Assembly: GCF_000982825.1 (NCBI RefSeq) | Contig: NZ_CP011047.1 | Coordinates: 1,674,001-1,738,000, forward strand | Reading direction: 5' to 3' | From: Cronobacter sakazakii | GTDB taxonomy: Bacteria; Pseudomonadota; Gammaproteobacteria; Enterobacterales; Enterobacteriaceae | Length of the DNA stretch: 64,000 nt | Shown: positions 56,006-64,000 of the stretch, in pieces | How positions within the stretch are numbered: the stretch's first letter is position 1 | Layout: each line of letters opens with the position of its first letter | The notes under the pieces: generated by a model | The model's database searches: none | What the model saw: only the letters and a program-made list of their open reading frames with translations | What the model was told of the DNA's origin: nothing | Made by a program: the position numbers and the translations under genes

Positions 56006-57418
56006 ATGTCACTCAGTCGGCGTCAGTTTATTCAGGCATCGGGCGCGGCGCTTTGCGCGGGCGCGGTGCCGCTGAGGGCACATGCCGCAGGTCAGCAGCA
56101 GGCGCTGCCGGTGCCGCCGCTGCTGGAATCACGCCGCGGTCAGCCGCTGTTTCTGACGCTCTCCCGCGCGCACTGGTCTTTTGTGCCAGGCACCCGCGCG
56201 CAGGTCTGGGGCTTCAACGGCCGTTATATGGGGCCGACTATTCGCGTCTGGAGCGGTGACGACGTCAAGCTTATCTACAGCAACCGCCTGCAGGAAAATG
56301 TCGCCATGACGGTGAGCGGGCTACAGGTGCCAGGGCCGCTGATGGGCGGCGCGCCGCGCATGATGTCGCCCGGTGCCGACTGGGCACCCGTGCTGCCGGT
56401 ACGCCAGGCGGCCGCAACGCTCTGGTACCACGCCAATACGCCCAACCGCACCGGTCAGCAGGTCTATAACGGCCTCGCCGGAATGTGGCTGGTGGAAGAT
56501 GCCGTGAGCAAAGCGCTGCCGGTGCCGAACCACTACGGCGTAGATGATTTCCCGGTCATTATTCAGGACAAACGCCTCGACAACTTTGGCACGCCGGAGT
56601 ACAGCGAGCCGGGCAGCGGCGGTTTTGTCGGCGACACGCTGCTGGTGAACGGCGCACAAAGCCCGTATGTGGAGGTGTCGCGCGGCTGGGTACGCCTGCG
56701 CTTGCTGAACGCTTCTAACGCGCGTCGCTATCAGTTACAGATGAGTGATGGCCGCCCGCTGCACGTGATCGCCGGCGATCAGGGGTTTCTGCCCGCGCCG
56801 GTGGCGGTGAAACAGCTGGCGCTGGCACCCGGCGAGCGCCGTGAAGTACTCATCGATATGACCAACGGCGACGAGGTTTCCATTACCTGCGGTGAGGCGG
56901 CGTCGATTATGGACCGCATTCGCGGCATTTTTGAGCCGTCCAGCATTCTTATCTCCACGCTGGTGCTGACGCTGCGGCCCACCGGCCTGCTGCCGCTGGT
57001 GACGGATACGCTGCCGATGCGCTTGCTGCCGGATGAAATTATCAACGGCGCGCCGGTGCGTAGCCGCGATATCACGCTGAGTGACGATCCGGGTATTAAC
57101 GGCCAGCTGTGGGATATGAAGCGTACCGACGTGCAGACCCAGCAGGGGGCGTGGGAGCGCTGGACGGTACGTTCCGATATGCCGCAGGCGTTCCATATGG
57201 AAGGCGTGAGTTTTCTGATCCGCAGCGTGAATGGCGCAGCGCCGTTCCCGGAAGATCGCGGCTGGAAGGATACGGTGTGGGTGGATGGCCAGGTGGAACT
57301 GCTGGTGTATTTCAGCCAGCCGTCGTGGGAGCATTTCCCGTTCCTCTATTCGAGCCAGACGCTGGAGATGGCCGACCGCGGCTCGGTGGGGCAGATGGTC
57401 GTAAACCCGGCCCCGTAA
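56006..57418 (+). CDS. ftsP: FtsP (SufI), Tat-exported cell-division protein
   Basis: 470 residues, as in E. coli. A three-cupredoxin-domain multicopper-oxidase fold that has lost the copper ligands; it stabilises the divisome under stress. The twin-arginine signal SRRQFIQASG is followed by a hydrophobic core ending near AHA (~27). A single gene with AGCACTT leader after plsC (47-bp gap) and a clear terminator. Confidence 0.97.
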   Translation: MSLSRRQFIQASGAALCAGAVPLRAHAAGQQQALPVPPLLESRRGQPLFLTLSRAHWSFVPGTRAQVWGFNGRYMGPTIRVWSGDDVKLIYSNRLQENVAMTVSGLQVPGPLMGGAPRMMSPGADWAPVLPVRQAAATLWYHANTPNRTGQQVYNGLAGMWLVEDAVSKALPVPNHYGVDDFPVIIQDKRLDNFGTPEYSEPGSGGFVGDTLLVNGAQSPYVEVSRGWVRLRLLNASNARRYQLQMSDGRPLHVIAGDQGFLPAPVAVKQLALAPGERREVLIDMTNGDEVSITCGEAASIMDRIRGIFEPSSILISTLVLTLRPTGLLPLVTDTLPMRLLPDEIINGAPVRSRDITLSDDPGINGQLWDMKRTDVQTQQGAWERWTVRSDMPQAFHMEGVSFLIRSVNGAAPFPEDRGWKDTVWVDGQVELLVYFSQPSWEHFPFLYSSQTLEMADRGSVGQMVVNPAP

Positions 57419-57436
57419 GCCGTTCGATGAATATGA

Positions 57437-57464
57437 AAAAAGCCGCTGAGAAGCGGCTTTTTTT
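57437..57464 (+). terminator. Terminator after ftsP
   Basis: AAAAAGCCGCT, loop GAGA, AGCGGCTTTTTTT: symmetrical hairpin with A and T runs, 18 bp after the stop codon. Confidence 0.95.
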
Positions 57465-57497
57465 GTATCAGTTGCATGACGCCCGCGGATGGTAAAC

Positions 57498-57769
57498 GGT
57501 GGATGCGCTGCGCTTATCCACCCTACAACGCCCTTTCAGGCTCGTAGGTCGAGCGCACCCGCCGATAGCAGCGTGAAATATAAGAGGTAGCGCGGGTAAG
57601 CGCAGCGCACCCGCCATTAGCAGCGTGAAACAGGAGAGTAGGGCGGGTAAGCGTAGCGCACCCGCCGTTAGCAGCGTGAAACAGGAGAGTAGGGCGGGTA
57701 AGCGCAGCGCACCCGCCGTTAGCAGCGCGAAACAGGAGAGGTAGGGCGGGTAAGCGCAGCGCACCCGCC
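57498..57769. repeat. Tandem array of 29-bp palindromic repeats
   Basis: Copies at 57498-57526 (inverted), 57543-57563 (degenerate), 57587-57615, 57638-57666, 57689-57717 and 57741-57769. The consensus is GTAGGGCGGGTAAGCGCAGC followed by GCACCCGCC, an imperfect hairpin. The last four copies repeat every 51, 51 and 52 bp, with a near-identical 22-23-bp spacer (attagcagcgtgaaacaggaga). Identical spacers rule out CRISPR. It fills the gap between ftsP and hemW, which are not neighbours in E. coli. Confidence 0.9.
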
Positions 57770-57791
57770 ATATGCCGCAGCGCCAGGCCTG

Positions 57792-58928
57792 TTACTCCGC
57801 CAGGAACAGCTCCAGCAGCGAGTTAAGAAACAGCTTACCGTGCTCGGTTATCTGCCAGCTCTCCGGCGTCTCCACCATATAATTCAGCGCAATCGCCTCG
57901 TCAATCTGCGTGCGGATCGCGGCTTCGCTAAGCCCGGTATAACGGGCAAACTCGGCGCGCGGCGCGGGCTCCAGCAGGCGAAAGCGGTTCATGAAAAACT
58001 CGAACGGCTTATCCTGTGCCTCGACCTCATGCTGCTTATCGAGGTAATTACCGGTCATATAGCCGCGCGGATGGCGGGTTTTCGCGGTACGCAAAATACG
58101 CCCGTCGGCGAGCGTCACCTTACCGTGCGCGCCGCAACCGATACCCAGATAATCCCCGAAGCGCCAGTAATTCAGGTTGTGCTGGCACTGATAGCCCGGT
58201 TTCGCGTAGGCCGAGGTTTCGTACTGCGCATACCCGGCGGCGGTCAGCAACCGATGCCCCTGCTCGAAAATATCCCACAGTGCGTCGTCGTCAGGCAGCA
58301 CTGGCGGGCGCGAGCCAAACAGCGTATTCGGCTCAATGGTCAACTGATACCAGGAGAGATGCGGCGGGTTCAGCGCAATCGCCTCTCGCAAATCATCGAG
58401 CGCCTCTTCGAGCGACTGATCCGGCAGGCCGTGCATCAAATCGAGGTTAAAGCTGCGAAGCCCAAGACCGCTCGCAAGACGCGCGGCGCGCTTCGCCTCT
58501 TCCGGCCCGTGAATACGGCCAAGACGCGCGAGTTTCGGCTCGCTGAAGCTCTGCACGCCGATGGAAATGCGGTTCACGCCCGCGCGCTGGTACTCCACAA
58601 AGCGGTCAGCTTCGACGGTGCCAGGGTTGGCTTCCATCGTGATCTCGGCATCCGGCGCGAGCGTAAGCCGCGCCCGCACGCCGTCCAGCAGCGTCTGCAT
58701 CGCAGGTCCTGAGAGTAGGCTCGGCGTGCCGCCGCCGATGAAAATCGTCTTCACCTCGCGGCCCTGCGCCCACGGTGCGTCGTTATCCAGATCGCGTAAC
58801 AGATGCTGGACATAATCGTCATGCGGCACTTCACCCTTCAGCGCGTGGGAGTTGAAGTCACAGTAAGGGCACTTCTGCACGCACCAGGGGATATGGATAT
58901 ACAGACTCAAGGGTGGCAAATCAGCCAT
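57792..58928 (-). CDS. hemW: HemW, radical-SAM haem chaperone
   Basis: 378 residues, as in E. coli YggW. It has the radical-SAM cluster CxxxCxxC in PWCVQKCPYCDFNSH (~15-29) plus the HemW C-terminal domain. It resembles coproporphyrinogen dehydrogenase HemN, but the HemW class lacks its extra N-terminal residues and acts in haem transfer. It overlaps the end of rdgB by 8 bp. Confidence 0.95.
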   Translation of the reverse strand: MADLPPLSLYIHIPWCVQKCPYCDFNSHALKGEVPHDDYVQHLLRDLDNDAPWAQGREVKTIFIGGGTPSLLSGPAMQTLLDGVRARLTLAPDAEITMEANPGTVEADRFVEYQRAGVNRISIGVQSFSEPKLARLGRIHGPEEAKRAARLASGLGLRSFNLDLMHGLPDQSLEEALDDLREAIALNPPHLSWYQLTIEPNTLFGSRPPVLPDDDALWDIFEQGHRLLTAAGYAQYETSAYAKPGYQCQHNLNYWRFGDYLGIGCGAHGKVTLADGRILRTAKTRHPRGYMTGNYLDKQHEVEAQDKPFEFFMNRFRLLEPAPRAEFARYTGLSEAAIRTQIDEAIALNYMVETPESWQITEHGKLFLNSLLELFLAE

Positions 58929-59514
58929 TACGCATTGCTTCCAGTAATAATTTCAGCGCCTGCCCGCGGTGGGAAACCGCGCTTTTCTCTTCACGCGTCA
59001 GTTCGGCGGCGGTTTTGCCAAGAGAAGGAACAAAGAAAATCGGGTCGTAGCCAAAGCCGCCCTGGCCTGCAGGCGCGCGGGTAATCACGCCAGGCCAGGC
59101 GCCGTGAAAGACCAGCGGTGTCGGATCGTCGGCATGACGCATATAGACCAGCACGCAGTGGAACTGCGCCTGACGCTGCTCGTCCGGCACGTCTTTTAAC
59201 GCCTCAAGCAGCTTTTCCAGGTTTTCCTGATCGGTGGCGTCGCTGCCTGCGTAGCGCGCGGAGTAAATTCCCGGCGCGCCGCCCAGCGCGTCGACCGCGA
59301 GACCGGAATCGTCAGCGATAGCCGCAAAGCCAGTGACCTGAGCCGCGTGACGCGCCTTCAGAATCGCGTTTTCGATAAACGTCAGGCCGGTTTCTTCGGC
59401 GGAGTCGACGCCAAGCTCGGTCTGCGCCACGATATCCAGCCCAAACTCCTGCAGCAATGAGGCGAGTTCGCGCACTTTACCGGCGTTGCCGGTCGCGAGG
59501 ACAACTTTCTGCAT
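58921..59514 (-). CDS. rdgB: RdgB, XTP/dITP pyrophosphatase
   Basis: 197 residues, as in E. coli. It removes deaminated purine nucleotides (dITP, XTP) from the pool. The substrate-binding motif is VLATGNAGKVRELASLL (~4-20), with a DDSGLAVDALGGAPGIYSAR catalytic segment (~68-87) and GFGYDPIFFVP (~153-163). Confidence 0.96.
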   Translation of the reverse strand: MQKVVLATGNAGKVRELASLLQEFGLDIVAQTELGVDSAEETGLTFIENAILKARHAAQVTGFAAIADDSGLAVDALGGAPGIYSARYAGSDATDQENLEKLLEALKDVPDEQRQAQFHCVLVYMRHADDPTPLVFHGAWPGVITRAPAGQGGFGYDPIFFVPSLGKTAAELTREEKSAVSHRGQALKLLLEAMRNG

Positions 59515-59528
59515 AGCGTAATCCTGTA

Positions 59529-59819
59529 TTAATCGGTGACAGCCGCAACTTCCGTTGGGATCTGTTGGGGTTCGATAATTTTGACTTGTTTATGACGGCC
59601 CAGTTCGCCTTTTTCAATCACCACCTGGCTTTTAGCCACGCGGAACTGTTTCGCGAGATATTTCACCAGATGGGCGTTGGCCTGGCCGTCAACCGGCGGG
59701 GCGGTAATGGCGACTTTCAGCTCGTCGCCATGTAAACCGATAATGCTGTCGCGGCTGGCTTTCGGCTGGATATAGAGCCGTAACACCAGCCCGTCGACGG
59801 TTTTACTGACGGCACTCAC
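59529..59819 (-). CDS. yggU: YggU, UPF0235/DUF167 protein
   Basis: 96 residues when started at the GTG at 59817-59819, which overlaps the yggT stop as GTGA; this gives the E. coli length. The frame is open four codons earlier (MVFA), inside yggT. The conserved core is LRLYIQPKASRDSIIGLHGD and ITAPPVDGQANAHLVKYLAK. Small alpha/beta protein of unknown role. Confidence 0.9.
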   Translation of the reverse strand: MSAVSKTVDGLVLRLYIQPKASRDSIIGLHGDELKVAITAPPVDGQANAHLVKYLAKQFRVAKSQVVIEKGELGRHKQVKIIEPQQIPTEVAAVTD

Positions 59820-60370
59820 AGCAAATACCACAGCCCCGGGAAGAGATCCATGGCGAGGTAATTCAGCAGATAGAGCACGATAATCACGCCCATGGCGGAA
59901 AAATCGATGCCGCCCATGGCCGGCAGAATACGGCGGATCGGGGCCATCAGCGGTTCAGTCAGTTGAATCAGCACAAACTCAATCGGGCTGCGGCCCTGGC
60001 TTACCCAGCTCATCAGCGAGCGGATAATAATCACCCAGAAGACTAACTGGCCTGCGGATTTCAGCAGCGACAGCAGGCCCACCACCAGGTTAAACGGATC
60101 GAGCGACAGCGCGCCCGACTGAATCAATAACAGCAGCGGGAATTTCAGCGTCGAGAGAATAAACGCCACCAGCAGCGATGAGGTGTCGATAGGCCCTATC
60201 GACGGAATAATACGGCGCAGCGGGCCTATCACCGGCTGGGTAAATTTCACCACCGTCTGGGCGAGCGGGTTGTAAAAATCGCAGCGCGACCACTGCATCC
60301 AGATGCGCAGCAGCAGCACCATCACATACAGGTCGATCAGCGTTTTGACCAGGAAAGTCAACGTCAGCAT
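59816..60370 (-). CDS. yggT: YggT, YGGT-family integral membrane protein
   Basis: 184 residues with two repeats of the YGGT module. Each has a hydrophobic helix pair and an RR/PxxGxxD-like motif (GPLRRIIPSIGPIDTSSLLV; APIRRILPAMGGIDFSAMGV). Implicated in division-site or osmotic functions in other bacteria; role here unknown. Coupled to yggU and 15 bp after yggS. Confidence 0.93.
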   Translation of the reverse strand: MLTLTFLVKTLIDLYVMVLLLRIWMQWSRCDFYNPLAQTVVKFTQPVIGPLRRIIPSIGPIDTSSLLVAFILSTLKFPLLLLIQSGALSLDPFNLVVGLLSLLKSAGQLVFWVIIIRSLMSWVSQGRSPIEFVLIQLTEPLMAPIRRILPAMGGIDFSAMGVIIVLYLLNYLAMDLFPGLWYLL

Positions 60371-60385
60371 GGCGTTCCTCAGAAG

Positions 60386-61099
60386 TTATTGTTGAGTGGC
60401 GCGGGCGTAATCGCGCGCGCCGAAAATCGCGGTACCAATGCGCACCATCGTGCTGCCAGCGGCGATGGCGGCTTCCATATCATCGCTCATGCCGAGCGAA
60501 AGCGTGTCTACCGTCGGGTAGCGCGCTTTAAGGGCCGTGAAGGCCGCCGCCATTTCACAGGCGACGGCAAACTGGCGCGCATACTCTTTTTCCGGTGCCG
60601 GAATAGCCATCAGCCCGCGCAGCCGCAGACGCGGCAACGCCGCTATCTGCTCTGCCAGCGCGTCCAGCTCGCTTAAGGCGATGCCGGATTTGCTCTGTTC
60701 GTCGCTGATATTAACCTGAATCAGCACGTTAAGCGGCGTCATTTCATCCGGGCGCTGTTCATTCAGGCGAGTGGCGATGCGCAGTCGGTCAACCGTATGG
60801 CACCAGTCGAAATGCTCCGCCACCAGACGGCTTTTGTTGGACTGCAACGGACCGATAAAGTGCCAGGTCAGCCCGTCAACGCCCGCGTCGCGGAAGTGAA
60901 GGATCTTTTCCACGCCCTCCTGCACATAATTTTCACCAAATTCACGCTGCCCGGCGGCGATTGCTTCTGCTATCGCGCTCGCAGGTTTTGTTTTACTTAC
61001 TGCAAGCAGCGTAACTTCTTCTGGAGCCCGGCCGCAGCGTTGTGCAGCCGCTGAGATCTTTTGCCGGACCTGCGTTAAGTTGCGTTCTGTCTCACTCAT
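60386..61099 (-). CDS. yggS: YggS, pyridoxal-phosphate homeostasis protein
   Basis: 237 residues. A single-domain alanine-racemase-like TIM barrel binding PLP, with LLAVSKTKPASAI carrying the Schiff-base lysine (~36). FIGPLQSNKSRL and the C-terminal LSLGMSDDMEAAIAAGSTMV phosphate-binding segment are conserved. It keeps B6 and amino-acid pools balanced rather than catalysing a reaction. First gene of the yggS-yggT-yggU-rdgB-hemW run. Confidence 0.96.
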   Translation of the reverse strand: MSETERNLTQVRQKISAAAQRCGRAPEEVTLLAVSKTKPASAIAEAIAAGQREFGENYVQEGVEKILHFRDAGVDGLTWHFIGPLQSNKSRLVAEHFDWCHTVDRLRIATRLNEQRPDEMTPLNVLIQVNISDEQSKSGIALSELDALAEQIAALPRLRLRGLMAIPAPEKEYARQFAVACEMAAAFTALKARYPTVDTLSLGMSDDMEAAIAAGSTMVRIGTAIFGARDYARATQQ

Positions 61100-61114
61100 G
61101 ATCAGGGAAGCTGT

Positions 61115-62131
61115 ATGGAAATGGATGAATTAGTGGCGCTTAGTGTAAAGCATAACGTTTCGGATCTACACCTGTGTAGCGAGCTGCCGGCGCGCTGGCG
61201 CAGACAGGGGCGGCTGGAGACGCTGCAGGAGCCTGTCCCGAAGCCGGAAAACCTGCTGGCGCGCTGGCTTGACGACGCCCATCAGCGCGAGCTTGCCGAG
61301 CGCGGGCAGACCGATTTCGCGGTCAGTCTGGCGGGCGGCGTGCGGCTGCGCGGCAACGCGTTTCGCCAGATGCAGGGCATTTCGCTGGTATTGCGTCTGC
61401 TGCCGCGCGGCTGCCCAAAGCTTGAGGCGCTCGGCGTGCCCGCCGCCGTGCCGGGGTTATTGACGATGCCGGATGGCCTGCTGCTGGTCACGGGCGCTAC
61501 CGGGAGCGGTAAATCGACCACGCTTGCGGCGATGGTCGGCCATCTGAACGAAACGCTCGACGGCCATATTCTGACGCTTGAAGATCCGGTCGAATTTTGT
61601 CATCAGCCGGCGCGCTGTCTTATCCAGCAGCGAGAAATTGGCACGCACTGCCAGAGCTTCAGCGACGGCCTGCGCGGCGCGCTGCGTGAGGATCCCGATG
61701 TCATCCTGCTGGGGGAGCTCCGAGACAGCGAAACGATCCGGCTCACGCTCACGGCGGCGGAAACCGGCCATCTGGTGCTGGCGACGCTGCACACCCGCGG
61801 CGCGGCGCAGGCCGTCGAGCGGCTGGTGGATGTGTTTCCCGCTGATGAGCAAAACAAAGTGCGCAGCCAGCTGGCGGGCAGCCTGAAGGCAGTGTTAGCG
61901 CAAAAGCTGGTGGCAGATGCGCAGGGTGGCAGAACGGCGCTGCATGAGCTGCTTATCAATACGCCCGCCGTGGCAAATCTCATCCGCGAAGGGAAAACGC
62001 ACCAGTTGCCGGGCCTGATGGAAACCGGCCAGCAGCAGGGGATGCAAACCTTCGCGCAAAGCGTGGCGATGCGCCTGAACGAAGGCAGGCTGGCGCTGCA
62101 AAAAGACGCCAGCGCCGGGCACTGGGGCTAA
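61115..62131 (+). CDS. yggR: YggR, PilT-like twitching-motility ATPase
   Basis: 338 residues. A retraction-type secretion ATPase with Walker A GATGSGKSTT (~129-138), Asp box LTLEDPVEF, Walker B VILLGELRDSETIRL and His box GHLVLATLHTRGAAQAVERL. E. coli YggR is shorter (~326). No pilin genes are near, so its target is not clear from context. Divergent from yggS with 15 bp between the starts. Its stop overlaps the convergent downstream gene by 4 bp. Confidence 0.93.
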   Translation: MEMDELVALSVKHNVSDLHLCSELPARWRRQGRLETLQEPVPKPENLLARWLDDAHQRELAERGQTDFAVSLAGGVRLRGNAFRQMQGISLVLRLLPRGCPKLEALGVPAAVPGLLTMPDGLLLVTGATGSGKSTTLAAMVGHLNETLDGHILTLEDPVEFCHQPARCLIQQREIGTHCQSFSDGLRGALREDPDVILLGELRDSETIRLTLTAAETGHLVLATLHTRGAAQAVERLVDVFPADEQNKVRSQLAGSLKAVLAQKLVADAQGGRTALHELLINTPAVANLIREGKTHQLPGLMETGQQQGMQTFAQSVAMRLNEGRLALQKDASAGHWG

Positions 62132-64000
62132 CGCACGTGGAGCGCGTAAAGGGCGGGCAGCGCGCCTGCGGTGTTGAGGATTTCAAGGCGTATGACGCTC
62201 GCGGTGCGTGGCGCATCGACGCGGTATTCGCAGACGGCGTGATGGTTATCCGTCACGTCCGCCAGCAGCGTCTCATCGGCCCACAGGCGGTAATGCGTGA
62301 CGCAGTGGGGCGTCACGGCGCAGTCATGGCCCATCTGGACGGTTTCCATCGCATTATCGAAATCGTTATCGAAAATCAGCGTCAGGGTGTCGAACGTTTG
62401 CGGCTGCGCCCAGCGCCATTCGACGGTGGGTTGCGGATCGTCCGCGGCGGGTGCCCAGGCGTTGGTTTGCTGTTCGGGCCGCAGGCGGCCGTTAAGCAGG
62501 TTTTCGGGCGGATAACAGCGCAGCGGCGCGTCGAGGCGCAGCGCGGGCATAATCTGGTGCGGGCGGCGGCGCGGCAGCCAGAAGTCAAACTCATCCACGC
62601 CGTAATCGCCATCGGCCACCTGGCGCGAGCGTTTGGCGACGCGCGCGTTAAGACTGTTAAATACCATCATGATGCCAGGCAAGTGCTGCGCGCTGAGCGC
62701 CATTTCAATGGCATCGCATCGCTCGAAAACAATAAACACGTAACAGTCCTGCTCGGCGGTATGGCGCAGCGCCACCCGGTAGGGTGCGGCATCGTGAACC
62801 TCCAGCTCGCACTCGTCCAGCCAGCGCTCCGGCGTATAGTTGCCCGGTTTATGGCTGGTGAGCAACTGAACGCGCAGGCGCTGTGGGGTCTCGGCCCGCA
62901 ATGTAAAGTGCAGGGGCGGCAGCGACTGCCCGGCCCGCAGGGGCAGCAGCAGCGCCGTGCGCGCCGAAAGCGTTGCCCATTCGCCGTTCGGCGTGAGTTC
63001 AGTGAGCTGATATTCACTGCTGACGCGAAGCCGCGCGCCGCGCGCCGGGTTGTCCAGCCGCTGGCGGGGAATATAACAGCCGGTCGCCTGCAAGTGCTGT
63101 TGCAACGCAGTAATGCGCTCGCGCGCCGCCAGCTGGCGCGGCGTGATGCCCTGCTGATGGCAGAGCGCGGCCGCCCGGCCTACCACTTCGCCCAGCAGCC
63201 CACAGGTACACATTACGCGGGCACTGCCGAAGGCCACATGCGAGGCGGAGATAAGCCGCCCGGTCAGAAACAGATTATCCAGCGAGCGGCTGTAGAGGCT
63301 GCGCCAGGGAATGGTGTATGTGCCTTTGCTGTGGAACTGGCGGCAGCCGTCATGCGTGCTGTAAACGCCGTCCGCCGGGTGCAAATCGATAGACCAGCCG
63401 CCGTAGGCGACAGCGTCGTAATGGTCGCGCTGCTCGATAATATCCTGCTGGCAGAGCAGGTGATCGCCCATAAAACGGCGGCTCTCGCGCTTGCCGGGAA
63501 TGGTGCCGACCCATTCGATCGTGAGATTTTCCGCATCCGGGAACTGGCCAGAGTTTTTAATGTAATCCCACACACCCCAGACTATTTTCCACAGCTCCCA
63601 TTTGATCTCTTCGCTCTGATGAACGGTATCAAGACGGCCGCCCCATTCGAGCCACCAGAGATCGCAGCCGTTGAGCGTGGAGGTAAGCCGTTGATAGCGC
63701 GGAATATCGGTTATCTCTTTCAGCGCAAACGACGGCGGAACAAAGCGCACCGGGCCGCTTGTCTGTTTGGTGTAGAAGTAAATCGAATGCCCGAGCTTGT
63801 GACCGAAGCTGTCGCCCGGTGCCATTTTTTCGCCAAGCTCGTCCGCCTCTTCCGCGCCGACGCGAAACTCGGCACCCGCAAGATAGCCCAGCACGCCGTC
63901 GCCGGTGGCGTCGCAAAACTGGGCAGCGGTAATGGTATAAAAAGTTTCGTTAATGGCGTTAAAGCCGCGGACGCGCGCAATCCGCTGGCCGTTATTGACG
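62128..64000 (-). CDS. FAD-dependent oxidoreductase (FAD_oxidored family), N-terminus outside
   Basis: At least 620 residues are visible; the gene continues past the right edge, where the FAD-binding GxGxxG is expected. The frame runs unbroken to base 64000, starting VNNGQRIARVRGFNAINETF. A CDATGDGVLGYLAGAEFRVG segment, typical of FAD_oxidored (PF12831) proteins, is near the visible start. The oxidoreductase part continues through RSLDNLFLTGRLISASHVAF. The last ~250 residues form a beta-rich C-terminal part resembling a carbohydrate-binding or discoidin-like module (DNAMETVQMGHDCAVTPHCV). The substrate is unknown; a sugar- or glycoside-related role is only a guess. Confidence 0.8.
   Translation of the reverse strand, partial: VNNGQRIARVRGFNAINETFYTITAAQFCDATGDGVLGYLAGAEFRVGAEEADELGEKMAPGDSFGHKLGHSIYFYTKQTSGPVRFVPPSFALKEITDIPRYQRLTSTLNGCDLWWLEWGGRLDTVHQSEEIKWELWKIVWGVWDYIKNSGQFPDAENLTIEWVGTIPGKRESRRFMGDHLLCQQDIIEQRDHYDAVAYGGWSIDLHPADGVYSTHDGCRQFHSKGTYTIPWRSLYSRSLDNLFLTGRLISASHVAFGSARVMCTCGLLGEVVGRAAALCHQQGITPRQLAARERITALQQHLQATGCYIPRQRLDNPARGARLRVSSEYQLTELTPNGEWATLSARTALLLPLRAGQSLPPLHFTLRAETPQRLRVQLLTSHKPGNYTPERWLDECELEVHDAAPYRVALRHTAEQDCYVFIVFERCDAIEMALSAQHLPGIMMVFNSLNARVAKRSRQVADGDYGVDEFDFWLPRRRPHQIMPALRLDAPLRCYPPENLLNGRLRPEQQTNAWAPAADDPQPTVEWRWAQPQTFDTLTLIFDNDFDNAMETVQMGHDCAVTPHCVTHYRLWADETLLADVTDNHHAVCEYRVDAPRTASVIRLEILNTAGALPALYALHVR

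Noticed and set aside
57498..57769. Regularly spaced palindromic repeats that look like a CRISPR array
   Set aside because: The spacers are nearly identical to each other (tandem duplication) and no cas genes are near.

Overview
The window is chromosomal DNA of a pigmented member of the Enterobacteriaceae, most likely Cronobacter or a close relative. This rests on three things seen here: near-complete protein similarity and gene order to the E. coli 66-69 min region, high-GC core genes, and a zeaxanthin-glucoside carotenoid cluster of the type crtE-idi-crtX-crtY-crtI-crtB with crtZ facing it. The species call is inference, since no 16S gene is present.

Layout. 1-5.9 kb: yjiA (partial)-yjiX-btsT on the minus strand, then a chemoreceptor gene behind a sigma-28-type promoter. 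6.0-13.4 kb: the carotenoid cluster. Six minus-strand genes, most overlapping by 4-8 bases, take FPP/IPP to zeaxanthin glucosides; crtZ comes from the opposite side and overlaps crtB tail to tail by 113 bp. 13.6-14.2 kb: ytfJ. 14.3-20.8 kb: an AT-rich, decayed accessory region ending at the 3' side of the tRNA-Ile(CAU) gene ileX. It holds a broken secreted-protein gene, an unknown 238-aa gene coupled to a 58-aa membrane protein with a divergent 85-aa membrane protein, a truncated phage tail-spike gene with an internal amber codon, an SOS (LexA-box) controlled small gene, and a membrane-protein gene hit by a complete IS1 with an 8-bp target duplication.

20.8-57.4 kb: core backbone in E. coli order: ileX, mug, the rpsU-dnaG-rpoD macromolecular synthesis operon, tsaD, plsY, folB, uppP, cca, ygiM, ygiF, glnE, hldE, ubiK, the FMN riboswitch with ribB, zupT, ygiD, ygiBC, tolC, nudF-yqiB-cpdA-yqiA-parE, then katG (an insertion relative to E. 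coli), ygiN, mdaB, parC, plsC and ftsP. The mqsRA, ygiVW and qseBC genes that separate mdaB from parC in E. coli are absent.

57.5-57.8 kb: a tandem array of 29-bp palindromic repeats marks a junction in gene order. The same repeat family lies at 753-883. 57.8-64 kb: the hemW-rdgB-yggU-yggT-yggS run, a divergent PilT-like ATPase gene (yggR), and a partial FAD-dependent oxidoreductase gene running off the right edge.

The most novel material is the 14.3-20.8 kb region, above all the 238-aa/58-aa/85-aa gene group, which looks like a possible toxin-immunity or envelope module, and the SOS-controlled 86-aa gene. Names for core genes come from recalled similarity to E. coli proteins; no database search was run.
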